Source of the DNA: Oppiella nova
Lineage: Eukaryota > Arthropoda > Arachnida > Sarcoptiformes > Oppiidae
Direction of reading: 5' to 3'
Assembly (NCBI GenBank): GCA_905397405.1
Contig: CAJPVJ010000107.1
Coordinates: 1-39,629, forward strand
DNA length: 39,629 bases
In this document: positions 24,101 through 33,376 of the stretch, piece after piece
How the letters are laid out: each line of letters starts with the position of its first letter
Position numbering within the stretch: the stretch's first letter is position 1
Notes under the pieces: model-generated
The model's input: only the letters and a program-made list of their open reading frames with translations
Databases searched by the model: none
What the model was told of the DNA's origin: nothing
Position numbers and translations under genes: made by a program

Positions 24101-24450
24101 CGTATTGGTCGCCATGAAAGGCGATGAGCGCAAGTCGTTCCTCCAGTTCGCCACCGGGTGCTCATCGCTCCCGCCCGGAGGCCTCGCCAACCTTCACCCC
24201 CGGCTAACCATTGTCCGCAAAGTGGACGCCAGGTACGGACCACCCGTTCCCTTGCATTACACTATTTATTATTGTATTTAATTAGCAATTAATTAATGAT
24301 TGACTTGTTTTACGTGTGTTTAGTGAGCACTCGTACCCATCAGTCAACACATGCGCCCATTATCTCAAACTCCCGGACTATCCCAATGAGGACGTGATGC
24401 GGGACAGGCTGTTGGCCGCCACTAAAGAGAAAGGCTTTCATCTCAACTGA
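14581..24450 (+). CDS. HECTD1: E3 ubiquitin ligase HECTD1, complete, 19 exons
   Basis: Exons: 14581-14720, 15190-15983, 16148-18470, 18549-18847, 18910-19110, 19220-19483, 19556-19825, 19962-20219, 20295-20699, 20767-20844, 21052-21605, 21670-21960, 22027-22627, 22712-23077, 23184-23377, 23461-23788, 23859-24009, 24077-24232, 24324-24450. They total 7,800 nt, in frame throughout: 2,599 residues against 2,610 in human. In order: armadillo-like N-terminus ([11 protein letters not shown]), ankyrin repeats at about 370-495, a SUN-like domain at about 1090-1310, MIB/HERC2 at about 1318-1375, Ser- and Asn/Ala-rich low complexity, an acidic run, then HECT from about 2140 to the end. The catalytic Cys is residue 2568 (SVNTCAHYL), 31 before the end as in human. 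The protein transfers ubiquitin from E2 to substrates in the cytosol. I found no frameshift or missing exon. Confidence 0.97.
15096..15125. repeat. (CT)n microsatellite in HECTD1 intron 1
   Basis: About 15 CT units lie 65 bases upstream of the exon 2 acceptor, with polypyrimidine character on the sense strand that could support acceptor recognition. Confidence 0.9.
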
Positions 24451-25320
24451 ACTCTCGGTTTCTCTCACAACCCGAAGAGCTCTCGAAGCGAATCCAATCG
24501 TCAACTCGAAGTCGTTTATTGACTCGAAATACCATTTCTAGTGTTTTAGTGACATTTTAGTCCATATTTACAAATAATATATATTATTATTATTACTATT
24601 ATATTATTGAAGCAAAATATTGAGTTTTAATTGAAGTTAAGAGTTAATTATATATTATTGATAATTATATTAATTATTTTATTGAGATTTGAAGTGAAGT
24701 CAAGTGTGATATTACCCCTAAAAACGACCCGTTTTTTTGAATCCAATCATAGTTTTCGGTATAAAAACAATCCTATTCTCTATTTTTGAACATATGATGA
24801 CATTTCGTATGATTTTTTGTATAATTTTGTGATCAAATGATTTGTTTTTTTTGTTTAATTCAATGAATGATTTATTTTTATTATTTTTGTCGATCGATTC
24901 AATTGAAAAGTGCCTTCAATTGAGTATTTAATGTGAAAATACAGTCAAATAATAGCTTATTATAAGAGACGTAAAGATGAGATGATTGAAGAGATCTATG
25001 ATTTTGTGTTCATTTCATGATTTGTTTTGTTTTTTTGTGATTAAAACTCCACTTTTTATGTGACACTTATTTTTTCGGTTCACAAATGTGTTACGAAATG
25101 AAGTTTTTTCGCTGAAATTGTCTCAATTTTATCGCTTAATATTCATAAGTACTGAACAAATAATGCATTGTTTTCTGGGTTTTTGTAAATTTTGATTTCA
25201 ATTTTAAACTCTCAATACATACATAAATGTGACTATTTTTTCAAACTCAACAAAGTCTATGAATATAATAACAAAAATACAAATTATATCCTATTCTCTA
25301 ATAAATCAGAAATAAATAAA
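24451..25320 (+). other. HECTD1 3' UTR with poly(A) signals
   Basis: After the stop codon the sequence becomes A+T-rich, with long T runs. Overlapping AATAAA hexamers at 25311-25316 and 25315-25320 are good candidates for the cleavage signal, implying a 3' UTR of about 0.9 kb. The distal part has a second copy at 32960-33296. Confidence 0.5.
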
Positions 25321-25355
25321 AGTTTAAATTCATTATAAAACTCGTGTTTTTATTT
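24974..25355. repeat. Distal HECTD1 3' UTR, duplicated elsewhere
   Basis: Blocks such as GAGATGATTGAAGA, TTAAAACTCCACTTTTT, GTGTTACGAAAT, CATTGTTTTCTGGGTTTT and AATTCATTATAAAA recur in the same order at 32960-33296, with small indels. This is a diverged partial duplication, not a simple A+T coincidence. Confidence 0.8.
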
Positions 25356-25954
25356 ATTCAATACGGTATTCTTATGGACAATTTGTTGGTATTATTATCT
25401 AGGCAATTTTATTCTAAAACGGACAATAATTAGACAACAAGTGGAATACATTTTGCACAATTTACCGTTTGTATATGTCATTTTAAATGTTATCGGTTTA
25501 TAATGTTTTTAAAAAATTCAACTAATTATAAGTTATTTTATAAATAAACATATTTCTTAAATAAATGTTTTACAAAATTTACACCGTTTGAAATGTGTTT
25601 ATGTGAATTAATACCTGTTCCCATTGCACATAAATGGTTCAGCCGGGTCTGGTCAACAATTGTAACAATTAATACTATTTATCTGAAATATGTTTAATTA
25701 TTATATGAGACAACTTTCAGATAAATAGTATTAATAGTTGCAAGGTTGTATTTCTTATTCAATGCAACAGTTTTTGGGTAAACTTTTGATAGATTACTGA
25801 CTTTTTTGATAAACTGTAACATAAAGTCTAATATTTGAAAGTTTTGTTAAAATAAATAATTTGTTAATTTTGTAATCATTTCGTGATTTTTGTGCACATT
25901 TTACTTAAAATTGTGAATTGATTTGTATTTTCATTGAATTGATTGGCACTCATA
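25356..25954. other. Spacer with a 28-bp stem hairpin
   Basis: A+T-rich spacer upstream of the second zinc-finger gene, presumably including its promoter. The only distinct structure is the inverted repeat at 25661-25742. Confidence 0.5.
25661..25742. repeat. Inverted repeat, hairpin-forming
   Basis: Arms 25661-25688 and 25715-25742 are complementary at all but about two of 28 positions, with a 26-base loop. The size would suit a small MITE remnant or a microRNA-like precursor; A+T-richness makes either uncertain. Confidence 0.7.
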
Positions 25955-26926
25955 ATGAATACTCATAATGCCAATTATAATGACAACCAATTGAGTGATG
26001 AATCGGAAGAGCACCGGGAGATACAGGGATTGCATGAAGTGTTGGACGAGAATAGTGGTGAACCGGAAGCACATGTGGTGTCAGAGGAGACACAAAAAGT
26101 GCAGACTTTGGACACAGAGGTCGACGACAGAGACAGAGATGAGACGGAAGGACCGGAAGAGATGTCGGGACCAAAAGAGGGCGAAGAGAGTGGTGTCGGA
26201 GAGGATGACAGAGAAGGCATCGATAATTGTGAGCCCATTGTCAGCACTAGTAGTTCAGGTGCTAAGAGTATACCAAATGATCGCCCATTTGTGTGTTTTT
26301 GGCCCAAATGTGGCAAACGATTCACTCGAAAAGATCATCTAAATCGACACAAAAGTGCCGTCCATTTGAAGGAAAAGAGATTGAAATGCGATTATAAGGG
26401 ATGTGGTCTGAGGTTTGCGAGGACTAGAAATGTAATTCTTCACAAACGGGTCCACTCGGGAGAGAAACCATATGTCTGCGATGTCATGGATTGTGACAAA
26501 CGATTCGCAAAGAAATCCTATTTAAATCAACACAAGCGTGCCGTTCATTTGAAGGTTAAAGGATTTAAATGTTATTATAAGGGATGCGACCAAAGATGTG
26601 CTCTGAAGAGTGATTTAAATCGTCACAAACGGGTCCACTCGGGAGAGAAGCCCTACGCCTGCGATGTCATGCATTGCGACAAACGATTCACAAAGAAATC
26701 AACGGTAATTCAACACAGAAATGCCGTTCATTTGAAACTTAAACCATTTGTTTGCGATGAAGACAATTGCGGCAAAAAATTCACCGAAAAGGCGGCACTT
26801 ATTTATCACAAACGCATTCATACGGGAGAAAAGCCATACGTTTGTGGTCACAAAGATTGCGGCAAACGTTTGACTGATCCGTCAAATTATAGACGACATG
26901 AACGCAAACATTTGACGAACAAATAA
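25955..26926 (+). CDS. C2H2 zinc-finger protein, seven fingers
   Basis: A single-exon gene of 323 residues from the ATG at 25955. The first 111 residues are acidic (Glu/Asp/Ser) and share the EEHREIQGL and SGEPEAHVVSE blocks with the gene at 4645-5823, but lack that protein's first roughly 75 residues. Residues 112-323 are seven CX4C C2H2 fingers alternating HX4H and HX3H, with linkers HLKEKR/HSGEKP. One more finger is present here than in the paralogue, and several are near-identical between the two (CALKSDLNRHKRVH, CDEDNCGKKF). The last finger keeps TDPSN.RRHERKHL. It is probably a nuclear DNA- or RNA-binding protein; target unknown. Codon use and integrity look normal. Confidence 0.88.
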   Translation: MNTHNANYNDNQLSDESEEHREIQGLHEVLDENSGEPEAHVVSEETQKVQTLDTEVDDRDRDETEGPEEMSGPKEGEESGVGEDDREGIDNCEPIVSTSSSGAKSIPNDRPFVCFWPKCGKRFTRKDHLNRHKSAVHLKEKRLKCDYKGCGLRFARTRNVILHKRVHSGEKPYVCDVMDCDKRFAKKSYLNQHKRAVHLKVKGFKCYYKGCDQRCALKSDLNRHKRVHSGEKPYACDVMHCDKRFTKKSTVIQHRNAVHLKLKPFVCDEDNCGKKFTEKAALIYHKRIHTGEKPYVCGHKDCGKRLTDPSNYRRHERKHLTNK

Positions 26927-27683
26927 ATACTTTGTTAAACACTTATCACAATTGAGATGTTTCTATAATTACAGCAATTACTACGAATAAAAAATTGAAT
27001 TTGAAATAATTTTTGTTTTAATTTAAAATATTATATTTGTTTTGTTTGAACAGTAATTAAAGTATGAATAGAGAGTATGACTTGTATTGAACTGACTATA
27101 CATGACATGAACTGTAATTCAAGTTTTATATTGAAAGTCACAAAATTATGTGTTATAACTTTTGAAATCCCGAACAAATCTGTAAATTGCATCGAAAAGA
27201 GCACAAAAATCTAGTCTAAAAGAATGATTAATATATTTATATAATTTGATACCTGGTATAAATTGATTGAATAACTTTTCTATTGTTTTCTAGAATTAAT
27301 TAGAAATTAATATAATCCCTATAATAGTTCAAAAGGATTATGTATAGAATCTAAGATTTAATTGTTTTGATAATGTTTTTCAAATAAATTATATTTATCT
27401 GTATTACAAAGAAATTATTCAAAAACATTAACAAATATGAGATTATTAATTTAATAACAAAGTACAGTGCATAATACTTGATACTTGTCCCTGTACTTAT
27501 ATCTTAAAGTTACTTCATATACTAGTATGTCTTAAATAGTAACTGAAATCCTATTAGTGAACGCTTTATCATATCTTAAGGATTAAATTGAGAAAATAAT
27601 TCATAATATAAACTATATATAAAAGAATTAATATTTTTACAAACTTTATAATTAATAAAAAGTTTAAAAGTTGTGACAATAAA
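26927..27683. other. A+T-rich spacer
   Basis: Spacer between the zinc-finger gene and the first SGNH hydrolase. It must contain the hydrolase promoter. I see no gene, RNA or distinct repeat. Confidence 0.5.
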
Positions 27684-28436
27684 ATGTTGTCTGTTTTGAC
27701 TATATTTGCGGTGATACTAGTATTTGGTCAGTGTTTGGCTCAAGACATCCCGTGGGAACCCCGGGCCAGAGGTGACAAGTTTTGGTGGACAGACACCATG
27801 AACTCATCAATCAGACGGTCGCACATAAAACTGATGAGAGATCATATTCGTGGGCGACTCCATCACACAGGGCTGGCAGAGCCTCGGGAAAGCTGTTTGG
27901 GACAAGTATTACACGCCCAGACATGCGTACAATTACGGCATATCGGGGGACAGGACTGAGAATGTGATCTTCAGAATACGAGACAAGGAATTCGATGGAC
28001 TCAACCCCAAAGTGGCTGTCCTTATGATCGGTTAGTAATGATAATGTTTTGTTAAATATAATTATTAATGAGTTGTGAAACTCAAGGCACGAATAATATC
28101 GGTTGGAATAATACAGTCGAAGACGCGGCACATGGAGTACAAGAAGTTCTTAAGGAATTAACTGCCAAAATGTCGACCACTAAAGTCATACTACTATCCA
28201 ATTTGCCGCGAACTCAACCAAACTGCTCTAAATGCAAACAACTTAATGTTTTACTCGAGAAGTTTGCCGACAATAAGACTATCTTTTATCTGGACCTGTG
28301 GTCACACTATGAGACTCCGGATGGCAAACAAAAGTTTGAGCTCTTTGTCGATAAACTACATCTCAATGAGAAAGGCTTTGAGGTGTGGCAACAGACTATG
28401 GATCCGTTGCTAAACAAATTGGATCCAAACTTTTAA
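27684..28436 (+). pseudogene. PAF-acetylhydrolase-type SGNH hydrolase, two frameshifts
   Basis: Exons 27684-28030 and 28087-28436 with a 56-bp intron (donor GTTAGT). The start encodes a signal peptide (MLSVLTIFAVILVFG..LAQ), then IPWEPRARGDKFW. SGNH motifs follow: GDSITQGW (nucleophile Ser), YGISGD, GTNNIG (exon junction in the Gly codon) and DKLHLNEKG (Asp and His). Overall it resembles PAFAH1B2/B3 alpha subunits, which remove the acetyl group of platelet-activating factor. Compared with the tandem neighbour, one base is missing near 27782-27795 and another near 27835-27842, so signal peptide, middle and catalytic parts lie in three frames. It is a recent pseudogene, or the sequence has two single-base errors. 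Confidence 0.8.
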
Positions 28437-29065
28437 TAAACAATTTATGAGATTAATTAACGTATATTTAAGTATATTACAATATTAATGCCTTAATGCG
28501 AACATTAATATGAATAAAATTAACATCTATATGTTTATAAACGTGTGAATGAAATACGTTTATTAATACAGTATTAATAATACTGTATGAGTAATATTGC
28601 ATAATAATTATACTGTACACTTACTGTAAATTCTTGTGTGGTTAAACCATAAAACCATAAAAACATCTTTTTCCTTATACAACTGATAAATGATCAGTGA
28701 TAAAGTAATACACTAAACCAAAAAATACATGTAAATTCAATTCTAATGAAGCATAATATGATAATATTATTATTCTCTGTATTAGAAACCAGTTTATGTT
28801 GTATGCATTACGTGTCTAAATAACAAATTCAATTTAATTCAATAATTTATATTGTCCATTTTAAAAGTAAAAATAATAAATGTATTTATATTTAAACAAT
28901 TTGTATTAGGACATACAGTACAACCAGTATATAATTAAGTATGTAAAAGTTTGTTTTTGATTTGAAATAATATATATTTCTATAATAACTAAAAATAGTC
29001 AATACATACATGTTTGCAATCAATTGTGATTCTCTATATTTATTAATATCTATACAATTATACAA
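28437..29065. other. Spacer between the two SGNH hydrolases
   Basis: A+T-rich. A short stretch at 28748 starts ATG and encodes a hydrophobic leader-like run (MKHNMIILLFSVLE). It could be a first exon for the downstream gene, but no convincing GT donor follows. Confidence 0.3.
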
Positions 29066-29067
29066 GT

Positions 29068-29773
29068 GTTCCGTCAAAGCAATCCTTGGGAACCCCTGGC
29101 CAGGGATGACTTGTTTTGGATGAACAGACACCGGGCGCTCATTAAGCAGACGGTCGCACATAAAACGGACGCACAGATCATATTAGTCGGCGACTCCATC
29201 ACCGAGGACTGGGGCTCTCAGGGGAAGGAAGTGTGGGACAAGTATTACGCGCCCAGACATGCATACAATTACGGCATTTCGGGCGACAAGACTGAGAATC
29301 TGATCCATAGATTAAGAAATGGTGAGTTGGATGGACTCAACCCCAAAATCACAGTCCTTATGATCGGTCAGTCATTGTATTTCCCGTGAAATTGCATTAT
29401 AAATGAATTTTAAACCAAAGGCACGAATAATATCGGATGGGGTGATAGGGTTGAGGACATCGCCCGTGGAGTTGAAGTGATTGTCAATGAATTGTTGGCC
29501 AAAATGTCGGACACTAAACTCATTTTGTTAGGAATACTCCCAATGGTTGACTCGTGTAATGCTAGAGTGAGAAAGGTTAATTCATTGAACAAGAAGTTAA
29601 ATAACGATAGGAATGTCTTTTTCCTGGACATGTGGTCATCATTTGAGGGCACAGTTGGCACACAAAACACAGAACTCTACGCATACGACAGACTACATCT
29701 CAATGAGAAAGGATATGAGTTGTGGCAGAAGACTATGGAACCACTGCTTAAGAAGTTGGACCCAAATCTATAG
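29068..29773 (+). CDS. PAF-acetylhydrolase-type SGNH hydrolase, 5' end unresolved
   Basis: Exons about 29068-29366 and 29421-29773 with a 54-bp intron at the same position as in the upstream paralogue. The frame is intact: SNPWEPLARDD, then GDSITEDW (catalytic Ser), YGISGDKTENL, GTNNIG (oxyanion Asn) and YDRLHLNEKG (Asp/His), ending LDPNL. This is the PAFAH1B-type SGNH fold, which hydrolyses short acyl esters such as the acetyl group of platelet-activating factor. No in-frame ATG precedes it: a TGA lies 13 codons before GTG TTC, and a TACAAG acceptor at about 29067 suggests an unseen upstream exon, perhaps for a signal peptide as in the neighbour. It is active-looking but partial as annotated. 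Confidence 0.8.
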
Positions 29774-30553
29774 ACTAAAATTTTGTGCTGGTTCATAAAA
29801 TTAATTATCAATTATTTTGTCTTTTAATTGTTTATAATAAAACAATACTTATTTAAATTATGATTATACAGTACTAATTCTTGAATAATACATAAACTTT
29901 TGAACTTTGGATATTAAAAGCATTATTAGCTAGAATGCCCAAGATAATAAATTCTAATGTACTGTACAGATGTACTTACAGTAAAAATCAAATATAATAA
30001 CTCTGTATAAAATTAAGAAATAAAATTAAAGCATTAGCTAATATTAGACTCTAATTATGTGTCACTTTAAATTAATTTACAAGTGTTCCCTATTACCTTG
30101 TTTATTAAACATAACTACAACTTTAATTAACAAACATTATATTAAATACTTTTTCAATCAAATAATAGTTTATAAATCATAAGTTATGACAGTTAACATT
30201 TACTTTATTTTCACATCTTAAATAAAGTTTGCATTCATTAGTACTGGGATTAAAATATACAGTAAATTCAGAAAATACAATAAAGCTTAATTTAAAATGC
30301 ATATTAATTTCACTTTAATTTATATTATAATGAACATTTGTAAAATATATTAATGTACATTATAATATTTTATGACTATGTTTCCAAATATTATGGTTTT
30401 CATATAAATTTAATAAAAATCGATATATTGTACAAAATAAATTATATGATCTTGTTCATTATGAAAGTAGATTTCCAATTATGATTAAATACATATTCCG
30501 TTCCCATGGTAGTATTAACAAGCATTTAAAGGTAACATGGATCATTTTAATTT
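29774..30553. other. A+T-rich spacer
   Basis: Spacer between the SGNH hydrolase and the receptor locus (convergent). Apart from a copy of the dispersed spacer repeat at about 30190-30300, nothing recognisable is present. Confidence 0.5.
30190..30300. repeat. Dispersed spacer repeat, copy 2
   Basis: The block TTTGCATTCATTAGTAC followed by a GGGATTAAAATATA stretch resembles 3430-3480 and 32410-32460. It is the most diverged of the four copies. Confidence 0.4.
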
Positions 30554-31506
30554 TCACTCCTTTATTGACATAATAATGAGTTTCATGAATAGAATCGGAA
30601 TAACACTTAAACTCTGAAATGATAGCAAACCTCATATCCTTTGAATCTTGTGATGAGAAATAGTTTCCAACAGTAAAACCCAATCCCTTTCCCACCCAAT
30701 CGCTCAATCAATGCCAGTAACTGTAATTAATATATAAGTAAAAATAATATAAGCAAGGTACATTAATTAATTATTCAAACTAAATGCAATCAAAACATTA
30801 TTAAAATTACATGTTACGATAAATTAATTGGCATATTACCTTTAGTTTTGTAATGAGAGATACATAGCGTTTATTTTGTATGCAATAAGTGTTTAATTGC
30901 TTATATAACATTTTAATGTGTTTATAAAGTATAGCTGATATATGAATAATAAACACCAGGCTCAGTAGAAAATTTGCGGAAAAGAGGAAAGCTATACTTT
31001 TGGCAATAAACAATATGTTCGGGGGATATACAACGTATAGAAATACTGTAATGCATATTGCTATGAGTGACCAATAAATAGCCAAAAAGTATTGCCAATA
31101 AATACGGTTATAATCACCGATTTCGGTGAATATATCGTTAAGTTTACGCATTATTTGATTAACATTTATAGAGCCCTTTTGAATGGTTTTCAATCGACAA
31201 TTAGTTAACTGTATTTGGAGTATCAAATAGTACACTATAATCGTGTAATACACTAATTGCCAGGTTATTATATTGTTAATGTAATAGCAATTCAGAGATA
31301 TAGTTATTGAATGGATACAAGCGTATAGTACCATGGTGTATGTAGGTGTTTTGAAACCAAATACAAATGCTAAGAAAACACCAGGGACACACGTGTCACA
31401 TAAGAATCATACAAATTAAGATCATATTTAAGGTTTCCGTACATTTAATACACTTTCTGCTGAATGTAAGCAATTTGATGACCACTTGTTTGTCGTGAAT
31501 CCCAAT

Positions 31507-31695
31507 ACTAATGGGTGTTATTAAACCCGAAAGCATCCAAAATACACACAAATCCCGCGGTTTTATACCATTCATGAAGTTATAAAAGTTTAATAACTGT
31601 NACTAATGGGTGTTATTAAACCCGAAAGCATCCAAAATACACACAAATCCCGCGGTTTTATACCATTCATGAAGTTATAAAAGTTTAATAACTGT
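31507..31695. repeat. 94-bp duplication flanking a single-N gap
   Basis: 31507-31600 and 31602-31695 are identical and separated only by the N at 31601. This is the pattern of two contig ends that overlap but were joined with a gap instead of merged. The true sequence probably has one copy, which restores the reading ITPIS-IGIHDKQ. Confidence 0.9.
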
Positions 31696-31847
31696 GAGGA
31701 CAGGGCTATAATGGCAATAAGCATCAATCCGATGGATGACTGCACCCAAACGGGACCTAAAGAATAGGTGACGTCCCCAATGATGGCATATAACTCTTGA
31801 TTTTGTTGTGGTATTAGTATTGACACCAATTGTCTCAAAAAGAATTG

Positions 31848-32126
31848 AGAGAAAAGTGAAACGAAAACAACAATCGGTTTGTGAAACCATCGCCTCTTCG
31901 GAGCATTGAATGGCTTATGGTTTGAGAGACCGATGCTATACAAGTGAGTGCCGGCATGAGTGATGGCCAATGTCAAGGGTATTACTAAGAGAAAAGTGAA
32001 ACGAAAACAACAATCGGTTTGTGAAACCATCGCCTCTTCTTCGCATTGAATGGCTTATGGTTTGAGAGACCGATGCTATACAAGTGAGTGCCGGCATGAG
32101 TGATGGCCAATGTCAAGGGTATTACT
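31848..32126. repeat. 140-bp tandem duplication in the receptor gene
   Basis: 31848-31986 is repeated at 31988-32126 with a few mismatches (for example near the PKRRW/KKRRW codons). The period of 140 is not a multiple of three, so it shifts the reading frame. The unit encodes PLTLAITHAGTHLYSIGLS through KRRWFHKPIVVF. Confidence 0.9.
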
Positions 32127-32384
32127 TTATTGACCGACAAATACTGATAAGACTCTTGATTTTGTTGAGGTATTAGTATTGACACCAATTGACGTAAATA
32201 TAGTCTAAAAATTACTCTAAAAACAAGAAACGGTTTGTGAAACCATCGCCTCTTAATCGTGACCCGGGGTACTGTTTGCTTGGGATGAACGCGCATATTG
32301 TTTATTTGAGTTGAATATTAAAATAATGCATAATATATAGTTACTCTTAGATTTTAATACCGACTGTAAACATACAGTAGTCAA

Positions 32385-32530
32385 TACTTTTGAAATTAAC
32401 TTTATTTTTCAAGTCTTAAATACAATTTGCATTCATTAGTACAGGGATTACAATATAATTGCATTGAAATTAAATGCCAATTAATGCACATTTAATACAC
32501 AGAGCTTATAATGTACCTATTATTGCCATA
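32385..32530. repeat. Dispersed spacer repeat, copy 3
   Basis: Carries AATACAATTTGCATTCATTAG, TACAATATAATTGCATTGAAA and TGCCAATTAATGCACATTTAA, close to the copy at 3395-3560. It lies just 5' of the receptor start. Confidence 0.6.
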
Positions 32531-32620
32531 ATTGTCAGTAATTATTATTATGTTCATTTTATGCTCATTTTAATAGCGATCAAATGATATTAGTATTCAT
32601 TTCGAAATATAATTTTTGAT

Positions 32621-32707
32621 TCATTTGGTACTCCTGATGGCCAATGATCCGGGTATTACTCTCTTAATCCTGACCCGGGGCACTATTTGCTTGGGGTGAA
32701 CACGCAT
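32621..32707 (-). pseudogene. Orphan receptor N-terminus
   Basis: An ATG at 32707 opens a 28-codon frame, MRVHPKQIVPRVRIK then VIPGSLAI, which matches the start of the receptor at 32296 and then its VIPLTLAI segment before ending in TGA. Flanks resemble those of the next receptor start about 410 bp away. It is a leftover 5' end from tandem duplication. Confidence 0.6.
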
Positions 32708-32784
32708 ATAGTTTATTACAGTAGTTGATTATCAAAATAATAACTAATATTTAGTTACTCATAGACTTTAGACATGGAAAACAC

Positions 32785-32950
32785 TTTTGACATTAATTTT
32801 ATTTTAAAATTTTTAAATACATTTTACATTCATTAGCTCTGCGATTAAATATAAATGTACTTCAAATTAAATGCCAATTAATGCATATTTAATATACAGA
32901 GCTTACTCATTTTAGTATAATGTATGTTATAATTGTAATTAAATACAAAA
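32785..32950. repeat. Dispersed spacer repeat, copy 4
   Basis: Carries TACATTCATTAG, AAATTAAATGCCAATTAATGCA and TATGTTATAATTG. Together with 32255-32530 it forms a roughly 410-bp direct repeat that includes the receptor 5' end. Confidence 0.55.
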
Positions 32951-32959
32951 TATGAGATG

Positions 32960-33296
32960 TAATGATGAGATGATTGAAGAAATCTATGATTTTGTGTTCA
33001 TTTCGTGTTTTGTTTAGTTCATTAAAACTCCACTTTTTGTTTGACAATTATTTTTATGTTCATAAATGTGTTACGAAATTAAATTTTGTTGTAGAATATT
33101 AACAATTATTGAACAAATACAGTAAAGCATTGTTTTCTGGGTTTTGTAAATTTTGACTTAAAATTTAAACTCTCAATACATAAAAATAACTGTTTTTAAA
33201 CACAAAGTCTATGAAAATAATACAAATTATATCCAATTCTCCAATAAATAAGGAATAAATAAAAATTTGAATTCATTATAAAATGGGTTTTATTTT
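32960..33296. repeat. Second copy of distal HECTD1 3' UTR
   Basis: Colinear with 24974-25355, with indels and substitutions, and includes the ATAAATAAAAATTTGAATTCATTATAAAA end. No HECTD1 coding sequence accompanies it. Confidence 0.8.
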
Positions 33297-33376
33297 GCAT
33301 TTAAAAATGAATACAATTGATTCAATTCAACCTAGTTTATTAATTTATAATAATAAACTATTAATTTGGAAGACTT

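Larger units (their letters stand above)
30554..32296 (-). pseudogene. Gustatory-receptor-like locus, rearranged
   Basis: From the ATG at 32296 (MRVHPKQTVPRV) the minus strand encodes a multipass protein with the N-terminal half the other copies lack: HLYSIGLSNHKPFN, KRRWFHKP, a first membrane segment ending LRQLVSIL, LLNFYNFMNGIKPRDL, IHDKQVVIKLLTF. The body exon to 30840 carries QIMRKLNDIFTEI and YNRIYWQYFLAIYW. Exons 30631-30720 (GKGIGFYCWK) and 30554-30613 (SLSVIPILFMK, stop) end it. Length and segment pattern fit a gustatory receptor of about 400 residues. Problems: the first membrane segment is encoded twice, a 140-bp tandem duplication breaks frame, a single N sits in a duplicated stretch, a one-base shift occurs near 31396-31410, and the last intron is only 17 nt. 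It is a pseudogene or a badly assembled gene. Confidence 0.6.

Noticed and set aside
30459-30707. 82-codon minus-strand frame
   Set aside because: It is the receptor's C-terminal exon read in the wrong frame.
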